From NCBI GenBank assembly GCA_946965045.2, contig OX337241.1, positions 558,001-622,000 on the forward strand: a stretch of 64,000 nt of DNA, given 5' to 3'. A program made the position numbers and the translations under genes. The notes beneath the pieces were generated by a model. It was not told the DNA's origin. It ran no database searches and worked only from the letters and a program-made list of their open reading frames with translations. This document shows, piece after piece, positions 32,405 through 42,000 of the stretch (position 1 is the first letter of the stretch; the number at the start of each line of letters is the position of its first letter). This stretch comes from Epithemia pelagica (Eukaryota; Bacillariophyta; Bacillariophyceae; Surirellales; Surirellaceae).

Positions 32405-35400
32405 TTACCATCCTTGTATACTCTCGCGATGTTTCTCGAACGATGATTCGTTGAGCGATTTAGTGAAGATATCCGCGGTCTGATCGTCTGTCGCACACGG
32501 GTGAATCTCGATCTCCTTTCGTTCCACAAAAGATTTAAAATGGAACAACTTGGTGCACAGATACCGTGTCCTGGGTCTGTACTTGTATATCGTTGCGAGT
32601 TCAACCGCACCACTGTTATCTTCGAAGGCCTTGCAGTGTATATTGGGTGTCGTAGAGAGAATAGGGAATCCCAAATCCTTCATCTCACGAGTGATCGCCA
32701 TCAACGGAATGACGGTACGTAGTGCGTGTGACAAACTGATGATCTCTGCTTCTGTGGTTGATAAGGCTATCTCTGACTGCAGTTTTGATTGCCAGAGGAT
32801 GGGGCAACCTGCATAGAAGACCACAAATCCCGTTCGAGACCGAGCCATGTCCTTGTTTGGGTGGTCGAGCTTGTTAAAATTGCCTGCAAAGTCCGCGTCG
32901 GCGAACACTTGGAAAGATTTCGTGGTGTCGGGTTTTAGTATCATTCCTTGCTTTCTTGTCCCGGCGAGGTAACGTGCTATGTGTTTGACGGCTTTCCCAT
33001 GAATTGCTTTTGGGTTTTCGCAAAATCTGGCGCATTGGTGGACGGCGAAACTAATATCTGGTCTCGTGCTCTTTTCCAGGAAGTTGAGTTTCCCGATCGC
33101 CGACCTGCAATGGAAATGGTGATCAAAGGCTTTTCCGTCTTGGTCTTGTCTCAAGCGTACTGTGGTTGGTGCCGGTGTTTCTTTCTTCTTGGTTGATTCG
33201 TCGGCAAGGTGAAGATCTTGGAGGATTGAGTCGATTAAATGTGGCTGAGTCAAGTGGATGGTGCCATCCTCTTTTCTGTCGATGTTGACCCCAAGAAAAT
33301 CGTTGACTCCGTCTTCATATGTCATCTTCAGACCACTATTCTCCATTGTAACAATCAACCGGTCGAGTTCTTCTTTGTCAGGACCCAACAATAAAGAATC
33401 GTCCGTATACAAAATGTATACGCATTTACCATGATAAAAGAGGCACTCGTCGTGTGCACTTTGTTGGAAACCGACTTGCTTAAGTCGTTCCACGAGGTGT
33501 TGATTCCATACTCGGGCACCCTGCTTCTGCCCATAGTAATTTTGCTTGATCTTGAGGACATAGTCCTCTGCTCGCTGGTTTCCTTTTGTATCGAAGGTGA
33601 AGCTTTTCGGCGCTTCCATATACATATCAGTCTCTGCGACTGCTTGCGTATATGCCAGCACATAATCTACCTGTTTGATGTACCATCCTTGTGTGAGTGC
33701 CATTGTCAGGATGAATCTCACGACAGGCCATTGAATCACGGGAGCGTAGGTTTCCCAATAGTTAACCCCCTTTTCTTGCATGGACCCATCATATGCCAAT
33801 CTGGATTTCCATTTGTAGACTTCTCTAGTTTTTAGTCTTCTCTTTCGGACGCAACTCCACACTCCTCGAGAGATTAGCGCCCCTTTTGGAATGTCCTTTC
33901 GCTTGACCACCTCCCATAGTCCATTATCGCTATGATCTTGAACTTCTTTCTGTGCTGCCTTGATGAATTCCGCTCGATCCTCTTGTTTCATCGCTTCATG
34001 CCAGTACATAACATCTGGATTGCTGTTAGCTTGAGCGGTATTGACTGTCACAGTTGGTTTAGCTGTGATAGCTACTTCTCCGATCGCGTCTTCGGGCTCT
34101 TGGAGCGAAGTCAAGTAGTCTTGATATCGTTGTGTTCGACGAGGAGTACGTTGGGACCGCCTAGCTCCCTCATGCTCTGGCATAGTTTCTCGTTCTTCCA
34201 TTGGCGGGTTAGCATCGTTAGTTTGGTCCCTGTCTTCGGGTATCGTAACGTCGATCTCACGTCGGGATGACGTCGTTGTACTTCCGAATTCCACGCGTGG
34301 TTGATTCTCCCTCATGCGTGGTCTGGATTTTGTGAACCCTGCCTTATACTGCCATTGAGATATTGGTTGGGCCTCTCCAAAACTTTTGCGTATAGTTTCA
34401 AATTGGTCATCGTATTGAACATGAAATTGAGGTGACGTCAATCCGGAAGAAAGGGATAAGATAAGCCCGATTGTCCTTGCATGTTGGGGAGAATAGCCCA
34501 AGAAAATGCCAACTCGAGCTCGTTCGGACCATTTGGGAATTGGAGTTCCGCTTTGTAATTCGTTATCGAGTACGTATGCTGGGCATCCGAACGTATGTGC
34601 AAGTCGTGTATTGAATCTTACCGTTGAACCTGTAAATAGTTCCATTGGCGTCTTTTCCTTGTGTTTCTTCATTGGTGCCTCATTGAACATGTCGTTGGCA
34701 TAGCGGACTGCATAGGGCCATAAGTTCGTCGTCACTGTGCTAGGCCAGCGTCGTTGGGCGTGTATTAGCATTGTTCTTCCTGATTCTTGTAGTTCTCTAA
34801 TACGACGTTCGGCCATGCCACTTTGAAAATGGGCATTAACCCCACTGAAGGTTAATCGTTGATTCTTCATTTGTACCGCTTCCCGGAATTTATTATCGGC
34901 AAAGATGCCGTTATCGGCGTGATAATGTCGGATCTTGACTCCGTGAGTGTCTGCCCAAGCTTCAAACCGTTCTTTAGCTTCGATCGTATCTTTAGCTGAT
35001 GTAGTCCGTTGAAGGTGTACATAGCCTACCCCTGAGAAGTGGTCGACGAAAACCGTAGCCACCCTATATCTGTCCCGTGTGGGAGTCCCTCGTAGATGCG
35101 CAATGTAACCCGGAGTCTTTGATATCATTTGGTCGACTGATACACATTGGCCCGGTGACGTCATAGTATCTAGTGTTCCACGATGACCTTTGATTCGCCA
35201 GGGACGTCGCGTAGCTTTCCCGTACATACACGCCGTACAGACCGGGACCTTACAGTTTGCAAGTCGCTTTGGGAGTCCTCCTTGGCGTGCCAGGCTTTGG
35301 ATTTTCGCCATCGACAGGTGACCCATTCTATGATGCGTTCGGAGTAACTCTAGCGTTGGACTTTCAGGGAGTACCTCTTCTTCATTAGGAATCACGTGTA

Positions 35401-36436
35401 CGGTATCGCTGGGGTCTATGAGGAACTCGGTAGTCATCGGTACATCTCTTGTTGGAAAATAATGTTCATTTTGTTCGTCGTCGAGATTCTTGTGATTTTC
35501 GTCGATACTCCAATCGTCTCCCTCATCTTGGTCCATTGTTGATGGAGACCGTTCCATGACGGATTCGTCGTCGTCTTCAATGAGGTTTGCGTTGTTGACC
35601 AGCAAGGGCTTGTTGTCCTCTTGTTGGATTGTCGTGCCTGCCTTTTTGCAAAACGCTTCGTATTTTGTGTATCCTGGGGCAGTCGTAAACTCACCCACAT
35701 TTGAACCTCGTTGTTTCAATGGAATCGTCCGTTTGAAGAGTCCTTGCCCCCAAATCAATTCGATAGCGTTGCTATATGTCACACATCGTGTTCCTCTCGG
35801 CAAGGGTTTGATATCTTTTGCTGTTTGTGCCCAATGTTGGGGCGAAAGCAGTTTGGTTGGAGTCGATGGGATGTAGAAGGACCTTGGGAGCGTGATCGTA
35901 TGGATCTTGCCGTCGTCGTCCTCGATGTCCCATCGTATCGTCGTCTCGTATATATCTGGTTGATATGTTCCTGCTACTCCCTTGACCTTTCGTTTGATTT
36001 TGATTGGTTTGGTGCAGCAGTCTTGTATGTCGTTCGTAATTGACGCGGTTGCGCAATTGTCGATCAAGACTTTCCTGCTGTCGGTATCAAAGCCAACTTC
36101 GTGAGCCGCTTGGTGAGTAACTTGTCCAGTTGTCGAAGTCAGTATCGTTGCCATACATAATGCCCGGAGGAGTCCTGTATAGTTATTTCTCCGTCGTCTC
36201 CGGCCATGGTCGATTCTTCGTTTCTTCTTCACTTTGATTTTGGTCGCGAGAGAGGTCGCTATGGAGTCGCATAGCCCTTGGACGTAGTCTAGGACTGACT
36301 CCAGGTGGTAGCACCTAGGACACCATAGCCCGTAGCACAGCATAGTGTAACTTGATAAAAGGATCGTCACTAATACTGTGTAAACGAGCTGCTTGATCAT
36401 GTCGTGCAGCCCGGGGAACCATCCCGGGTTTGGTTG
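32405..36436 (-). CDS. Copia element 1 Pol polyprotein (likely made by readthrough from Gag)
   Basis: The first in-frame ATG is at 36400 (1331 residues), but the frame is open from just after the gag stop at 36437-36439, in the same frame. Residue numbers here count from that ATG. Residues 1-90 contain two hydrophobic stretches (LVYTVLVTILLSSYTMLCYG and LLRALCMATILTS), unusual before a protease. The protease motif is VLIDNCATASI (about 110). An HHCC zinc finger (HHRMGHL ... CTACMYGKA) spans about 355-400. Integrase Asp, Asp and Glu are in SVDQM, YHADNGIF and GMAERRIREL. Reverse transcriptase has QVDYVLAYTQA and the YTDD box at about 998. RNase H begins FADADFAGN at about 1165. No internal stop. 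Confidence 0.92.
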   Translation of the reverse strand, partial: QPNPGWFPGLHDMIKQLVYTVLVTILLSSYTMLCYGLWCPRCYHLESVLDYVQGLCDSIATSLATKIKVKKKRRIDHGRRRRRNNYTGLLRALCMATILTSTTGQVTHQAAHEVGFDTDSRKVLIDNCATASITNDIQDCCTKPIKIKRKVKGVAGTYQPDIYETTIRWDIEDDDGKIHTITLPRSFYIPSTPTKLLSPQHWAQTAKDIKPLPRGTRCVTYSNAIELIWGQGLFKRTIPLKQRGSNVGEFTTAPGYTKYEAFCKKAGTTIQQEDNKPLLVNNANLIEDDDESVMERSPSTMDQDEGDDWSIDENHKNLDDEQNEHYFPTRDVPMTTEFLIDPSDTVHVIPNEEEVLPESPTLELLRTHHRMGHLSMAKIQSLARQGGLPKRLANCKVPVCTACMYGKATRRPWRIKGHRGTLDTMTSPGQCVSVDQMISKTPGYIAHLRGTPTRDRYRVATVFVDHFSGVGYVHLQRTTSAKDTIEAKERFEAWADTHGVKIRHYHADNGIFADNKFREAVQMKNQRLTFSGVNAHFQSGMAERRIRELQESGRTMLIHAQRRWPSTVTTNLWPYAVRYANDMFNEAPMKKHKEKTPMELFTGSTVRFNTRLAHTFGCPAYVLDNELQSGTPIPKWSERARVGIFLGYSPQHARTIGLILSLSSGLTSPQFHVQYDDQFETIRKSFGEAQPISQWQYKAGFTKSRPRMRENQPRVEFGSTTTSSRREIDVTIPEDRDQTNDANPPMEERETMPEHEGARRSQRTPRRTQRYQDYLTSLQEPEDAIGEVAITAKPTVTVNTAQANSNPDVMYWHEAMKQEDRAEFIKAAQKEVQDHSDNGLWEVVKRKDIPKGALISRGVWSCVRKRRLKTREVYKWKSRLAYDGSMQEKGVNYWETYAPVIQWPVVRFILTMALTQGWYIKQVDYVLAYTQAVAETDMYMEAPKSFTFDTKGNQRAEDYVLKIKQNYYGQKQGARVWNQHLVERLKQVGFQQSAHDECLFYHGKCVYILYTDDSLLLGPDKEELDRLIVTMENSGLKMTYEDGVNDFLGVNIDRKEDGTIHLTQPHLIDSILQDLHLADESTKKKETPAPTTVRLRQDQDGKAFDHHFHCRSAIGKLNFLEKSTRPDISFAVHQCARFCENPKAIHGKAVKHIARYLAGTRKQGMILKPDTTKSFQVFADADFAGNFNKLDHPNKDMARSRTGFVVFYAGCPILWQSKLQSEIALSTTEAEIISLSHALRTVIPLMAITREMKDLGFPILSTTPNIHCKAFEDNSGAVELATIYKYRPRTRYLCTKLFHFKSFVERKEIEIHPCATDDQTADIFTKSLNESSFEKHRESIQGW

Positions 36437-36439
36437 TCA
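36410..36439 (-). promoter_or_regulatory. Gag TGA stop with readthrough-type context and 3' hairpin
   Basis: Read leftward, gag ends GAC GAA TGA followed by CAA CCA, which fits the CAR-YYA readthrough consensus known from tobamoviruses. Eight bases after the TGA begins a hairpin of CCCGGGA and TCCCCGGG around a 4-base loop (36428-36410), with one bulged C. The frame is open for 12 codons to the pol ATG, with no second stop. Confidence 0.65.
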
Positions 36440-37693
36440 TTCGTCGGTGCTGTTGTCGCTGTCATCGTCTTCATCGTGGGTAGCACCGGCTAGGGCGCTA
36501 GCAAGGCGGAGTCCTGGGTTCGTTCCCGTGTTCTCGGACGTAGTATCATCTTTGTTCTCGTGTGCTGCGTCGTAGGCCCGTTTCTTATCTCCTGTCAGAC
36601 CACGTCCGTTACACGTTGCGGACGTGTGGTTTTTATTGGTCGACCACTTTCCGTGCCACTTGCACCAGTACCACATTTTTCCGTTGACTTCCTTCGTCTC
36701 GGACTGACCACTCTTTGGTCCCACCGTAAGCCAGGCCTTATCGTTGTCAGTTGCCTTGTCCGTCTTCCCTTTGTTTGTCTGTTTCTTCTGGTCAGTGGGG
36801 TTAGTCTTACGTTTCTGTTCCTTGAGTTTATTCACGGATGCTTCAAGTGCGATCAATTTCTGGTCGCGTGCCGAGAGAGCCTGCCATTTCTTCTGTTCCA
36901 CGAGCGTCTGGTACTTGGTGCGAGCAACGCTCATTAGTTGACGCGGGGTCAGTCCTGGATTGTCTCCTTCTTCATATGCGTTCTTCTTGCGACGAATGGA
37001 CTCTAGAAAGTTATCGTCGTTCACGGTTTCGTAGGCCTTAAATAGATTCGGTAGAAGGTCGAGCGTCTGCTCGCCACGCGCGTTGAGAGCCCGAAGAGTC
37101 TCGTCTACATAGAAGTTAAACTTGGCGATGTCCGCGTTCACATCCATAATATAGATGTGAAGGTCAGCCAAGCGTTGGCGTAGAACCATAACGGTGGCTT
37201 CAGTGTCCACATGTGCCAACGAGATCAAAACCTTGAGGAGAAGGGGTCCGGAACCACGCCCATCGATAGTGAAGTCTTCGCGTCGAATATTGACCTGTGC
37301 CTTAGCGTCGTCGGTAAGTGATGCCATAATGCAAGTGTATGCCATGTATGCATTCTGTGTCTGACGATTGGCTCCATTGAAGTGTTCAACATAGGCACGG
37401 ACTTGTTGCAAGGAGACGCGACCGTACTCGCTGGTGAGCAAACGAAGATTGGCGTTGGGGGCAGCGATCGCTTCTGGAATTGCAAAGATCGAAGTCCAGT
37501 TTTGTTCAACGATCCTGTCTTGGAGAGTATCAAGGAACGTCTTGAGTCCGTCGGCTTCAAGGTCGTAGAGATCTCCGCTATCGTATAATCCGCGAATCGC
37601 TTGCTTGTAAAACTTCGCTCCTCCTGCCGTCGTGAAGTTGATCACTTGATTGGCGTTGGCATGAGCGGGTGAAAGGGCAAAATTTGCGGCCAT
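36437..37693 (-). CDS. Copia element 1 Gag
   Basis: A 418-residue capsid/nucleocapsid protein starting MAANFALSPAHANANQ. The first 270 residues are helical with the retrotransposon-Gag look (IVEQNWTSIFAIPEA, LVEQKKWQALSARDQ). The C-terminal part has WCKWHGKWSTNKNHTSATC, a Cys-His-His-Cys metal-binding motif common in diatom Copia Gags, and a Lys/Thr-rich linker. The ATG lies about 50 bases inside the 5' LTR boundary. The acidic tail (DEDDDSDNSTDE) ends at the TGA that separates it from Pol. Confidence 0.88.
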   Translation of the reverse strand: MAANFALSPAHANANQVINFTTAGGAKFYKQAIRGLYDSGDLYDLEADGLKTFLDTLQDRIVEQNWTSIFAIPEAIAAPNANLRLLTSEYGRVSLQQVRAYVEHFNGANRQTQNAYMAYTCIMASLTDDAKAQVNIRREDFTIDGRGSGPLLLKVLISLAHVDTEATVMVLRQRLADLHIYIMDVNADIAKFNFYVDETLRALNARGEQTLDLLPNLFKAYETVNDDNFLESIRRKKNAYEEGDNPGLTPRQLMSVARTKYQTLVEQKKWQALSARDQKLIALEASVNKLKEQKRKTNPTDQKKQTNKGKTDKATDNDKAWLTVGPKSGQSETKEVNGKMWYWCKWHGKWSTNKNHTSATCNGRGLTGDKKRAYDAAHENKDDTTSENTGTNPGLRLASALAGATHDEDDDSDNSTDE

Positions 37694-37744
37694 GGTGGAT
37701 GATGAATTGACAACGTTTTAGCTGTAAACAGCGCAGAGGAAGCG

Positions 37745-38207
37745 TGTTGTTTTCCTGCTACCGTGGGCAACAAGAACGAGCTCAACCCGTGTAAAACAAA
37801 GTTAAGTTGTGTGCTTAGTCTTTTACTTCTACTCGTAGCGATGGCTGTGATCCGTTGGATCATCGGCCGTTGGATAAAGTAGATTGGAGATCTTTTTGCG
37901 ATCTTGTTGCAATCTTGGTTTCCTATGTATCGTCGTCCAGCCCGTTCTTGCCTGTCAGAATGTTTAGACGACGACTGTTATGGGATGCCATAGGATCTCG
38001 TTTCTCTATGTATTGGACTTGTTTGGGCCGTTATTGTTGATGACGCGTTGCTCCAAATGAGACTTGGTCGGCCCATTGGTTCATTTGTTCTGTTTGAAAT
38101 AACGATGGTACTCGTCTCTTGTCGGTCGAATCTTCTACTTCCGAATGCCGGTTCCGAATATTGGTCGCACTTCTTCATTCACTGACCATATCTCATTATT
38201 TTGAACA
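37745..38207 (-). repeat. 5' LTR of Copia element 1
   Basis: 463 bp, followed on the plus strand by the CTGTCC duplication at 38208-38213. It carries the element's promoter. Confidence 0.9.
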
Positions 38208-38622
38208 CTGTCCCCGTTAGAGTCAAGGGTAAGAAAGCTCGCTCAGCTCCAAAAAGGGCCTTTCGTTCAGTCCAATACATGCAAAGTCGTCTTGCACGGG
38301 CCAACAAGTCGTAATCACAGAAACGCACAAATTGGATCGGATCTGTCTCAGTTTTGACCAACTCTGCATCTAGGGCCATAGCTTCGGTATATGCTCGGGT
38401 TTCGTGTTCAGGGAGACATCGAATCACCGAATCCACATGATGTCTCACTCGTTCCCGTAGTTCGGGAAGGAAGGAAATGTCGACATATCTAGGATGAACA
38501 TGGTTATAGCTTGGTGGATTTGGAGCATTACCAATGAATGATAAGCTGTTGCCCGAGACTGGGACCGCCGCCCTATTGATATATGCCGGATAACTGGGTG
38601 GCAAGAAGGAGCGCATGTTCAC
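38208..38622 (-). pseudogene. CRAL-TRIO/leucine-zipper gene, 5' part (interrupted by Copia element 1)
   Basis: The coding start is MNMRSFLPPSYPAY at 38622. Residues about 50-135 (FLPELRERVRHHVDSVI, DPIQFVRFCDYDLLARARR, YWTERKALFGAERAF) have the helical CRAL-TRIO N-terminal pattern, in which Arg-rich helices precede the lipid pocket. The reading frame reaches the insertion point in LTLTGT. Removing the element and one CTGTCC copy continues in frame into GALTPDDLLSLR at 31914, so both halves belong to one gene. In the present sequence the frame runs a few codons into the LTR and stops at 38179. The uninterrupted allele may exist on a homologous chromosome. Confidence 0.75.
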
Positions 38623-38802
38623 ATTGGATATTGGATGTGTTCATCTTGGATCACTGTGTTCGTTTCTCGCATTGAGCAATTTTTTGGTGGCAGCAATCGA
38701 CATGGATCAATGATCAACGACGGTTGAATTTCTCCGAGAACGGGCGACCAGTCTCACACATCACAGAGGCCTTGAAAGAGAAAGCTACCTACTACTCCTA
38801 CC

Positions 38803-39016
38803 TGTTGGAACTAAACAAGCCGTGCTGTAAAGGCAACGTCAAAAGGCTTCTTATTTTAGATATTTCCGATAGAATGAGCTCTTTGCTCATCTGTAGTTTT
38901 CTTTTGCGCCTTGCCACGTCGCTTGACTAAGATCCAACCTTCTTCATCTTCTTCATCTTTGCTGGTCGCTGTTTGGTCATCCTGTTCCTTGCTCTGTTCC
39001 TGGTTCCGTTCCAACA
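38803..39016 (-). repeat. 3' LTR of Copia element 2
   Basis: Starts TGTTGGAACT and ends TTCCAACA. It has GATATTTCCGATAG where the other LTR has GATATTTCCAATAG. The last 50 or so Gag-Pol codons lie inside it. Confidence 0.9.
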
Positions 39017-42000
39017 CACTCCTTTGTGAGGAATGGTATGGACTAGTGCTCACAATATTCATTACGGAATCCCGTACGCGGTAGAACAGATTGCCTTGGA
39101 GAGGTTTCGTGAAGAAGTCTGCCAACATCTCTTCTGTTGGGCAATACTCCACTCTCAATGCTTTTTGTTGAATCTTATCGGTCACGAAGAAATATCGTAC
39201 GTTGATATGTTTGGTCCTTTTTGAACTTGATCGCCGTCCATTCTTTTCTAACAAAATCGTACTTTTGTTGTCTTGCATTAGGACGACATCCTTCACCTTC
39301 ACACCTTGTGCTTGGAGGAAGTTTTGGCTCCACAGTAATGACGGCATTACGTCATGTACCCCGATCAATTCACTTTCGGTCGAGCTGCGGGCCACCAACT
39401 TTTGTTTGGATGACACGGCATGAGACACACCCTTCCCCATGGTCATACACCCGCCGGTATGACCTTTCATGTCGGGATGTGCAGCGTATGAGGCATCAGC
39501 CCACCAGCGTAGGACTCCGTCGGTGTTAGCTTCCAATCGCAGGACCAGATCAAATGTGGATTGAAGGTATTTGAGAACCCGACAGAGTTTCCGATAATCG
39601 TCCTCATCCGGCGATGCAACGCGGGTACACAAAAAGGCAACGGCGGTGCGAATGTCTGGACGCCCTCTTTGGGCCAGATATGATAGCTGCATTGTGATGC
39701 TATGATACTGATCCGCCTTGTCCTTGTCCAACTTGGTTGCATTGTCGCGTGTGTTGTTAAGATGGAGTGCTGCTGGGGTCCTCGAACGTCCTCTCATCTG
39801 CTTTGGCAAATCATCCATAATGGTTGCGATATATGGCCGCATATCTACTTGCAGCACCCCATCTTCACTAAAGTCGAGATACATTCCCAAATAGTCGTGC
39901 CTTTTGCCGCGTGATACGGACAATTCGCCAAGGCGTCCGAACTCAGATTTCAAATCTTCCAAAATGTGGGTTACAACTTGAGCCGAATCGTGGGACACCT
40001 TCAAGTCATCAATATGCCAGGTGATGGTGCATTGCTTGCCATTCACCCACTTGTTGGCGACGCAAGAATCATAGGGGTTAATTACAAATCCCCAGCTCAC
40101 CAGCACCCGGGACAAACGCTCCCAAAACAAACGTGCGGCGCGAAGGGTCCCATACAATGCTTTTAGCATTTCAACATAGATGACTGGCTTCCCTTTTTCG
40201 TAGGTTACATAGGGTTCGTACATCTCACGGTCCACCTCTAGCAATAATTCCGCCATGAGACCGTCCAACCGCATGAACACATTCGGATCCATATCCGAAT
40301 GCATGAAGGCGCCTGGGATGTCAATTATGGCCACGTCTCTGCGTTCAATTGCGTCGATGATGGCGGTGAAGAAGACTGCATCGGTTGAAACAGTAGGCGA
40401 TGCAGAATCAGCCTTGTCGATGAAAGAACGTTGCTTGCGACCGTCCGCGCAACCACGGCCTTTGATTTTACCGCACCGCTTTCTCTTTAAAAACATAAGA
40501 TACCCTAGAGCTGCTTTGATTTGACTCCACGACAAATCGGATCGGTGCACCGCACGGATGACTCCACGGTCGTGTAATTGTTGCATCTCTTTTTTAACTG
40601 CAGCAACTCCTTTATCGCCGAACAACTTCAACCCATATTTCATGGGGTACTGAGGTGTAGATTGATTGACCTCAGTCAATGTTAAATAGACAATACCCCT
40701 ATAAAGGTAACCGTCATATCGACCCTTTGGAAGGGAGTCAAGACACGCAAAACTGTGTCCGTATCTGTATCGATAGTCGCGTGCTCGATTTGGCCGTAGA
40801 TTGTAATGCGGTTGTTCATCATCAATCATCTCAGCTCCGTGTTGGTGGTCATCCGGAAACAACTCTTGTGATGATTCGGACTGATCGTCGTTGAATTCGA
40901 TCTCCATACTTTCATTCAGGGTTTCCACGTCCCCCTCATTATTCTCGACAACCTCATTGTCCTCCTGATTGTTTTGACTCTCCTCGTCCTCCACTACTGA
41001 GCCAGCATCCTCCTCTATGATATCATCCTCCTCCTGAGCATCATGCTGGACATCGTCGATGGTCACAGCGGCCGGTTCCTCCTCTTGCATTTCTTCCCCC
41101 ACTACCAACTCCTCCACTCCTAAATCCTCCATCACTCCTTGATTTTCCCCCACTCCTGGGTTTTCTGTCGCTTCTGGATGATCGACGGCTGGCTCCAATT
41201 CCTGAGCCACCATGTCATCATCATAGCGGAGATCCTCATCTGATTTGTCGTCGTCGACATAGGTGTCATCATCGGCCTCGTTGAACAGTGGATTGTCATC
41301 ATCTAGCGATAGGATCCTGTTGTCGCGGTTACTGAATGCTAGTCCTGGCTGCATGGACTGTGCAGCTGCCAAGGCCTCCACACGCTTAATCACTTCATCC
41401 GGCATAGGTAAAGTTGTTGCGTTATTTCTGGTGATGACCCGTCCACTGTCAAGGCTAAGGAAATAGTAGCTTCCTTGCCTGTTGCCGGTAGGACGTAAAG
41501 CCAGAGCTCCGATCGTTCTGGGAGCCATTGAATTGTCGTGTTGCTCGTGGCATTGTACGTATTGTCCAAACTCGTATCGACAGTGGGCTCGATAATCCAT
41601 CTTCTCTCCCGTTACGATTTCGCGTGGGCTCATGGTAGTCGATATCCCATTTTTATTCGGGAAACTGTTTAACCAAAACACGACAAACTTGGCCAGTTCA
41701 ATCACCATCACTTTGGGAACGGTTGCATATGGCAACATGTTGAAGGCGCTACGCATGCGGTCTTTCACAGTTCTGATGAACCGTTCGGCTTCTCCCACGT
41801 GTTCGTCTTGAGCTGTGGTGTTAAGCTGGATGCCCAGCATATTAAGCCGATGTTGGAAACTTTCGTAGGCCAGTGCTCCATCGAACAGCAGTACTCGCGG
41901 ACGTAGATCGCCTCGTCTTAGCACGCCAACAATCCGTTTGATTGCTGTCATCATTGCATCTTCAGTCAATCGTGGAAGAGCTTCAACCATGCCGAACCGA

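Larger units (their letters stand above)
31915..38207 (-). mobile_element. Copia-type LTR retrotransposon 1, intact and young
   Basis: A 6293-bp element read leftward. Its two 463-bp LTRs show no difference on inspection, and it is flanked by a CTGTCC duplication. Gag (37693-36437) and Pol (36436-32405) share a frame separated by one TGA. The domain order protease, integrase, reverse transcriptase, RNase H is that of Copia. A purine-rich tract lies next to the 3' LTR (complement of 32378-32391). No standard initiator-Met primer site is obvious after the 5' LTR. Confidence 0.92.
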
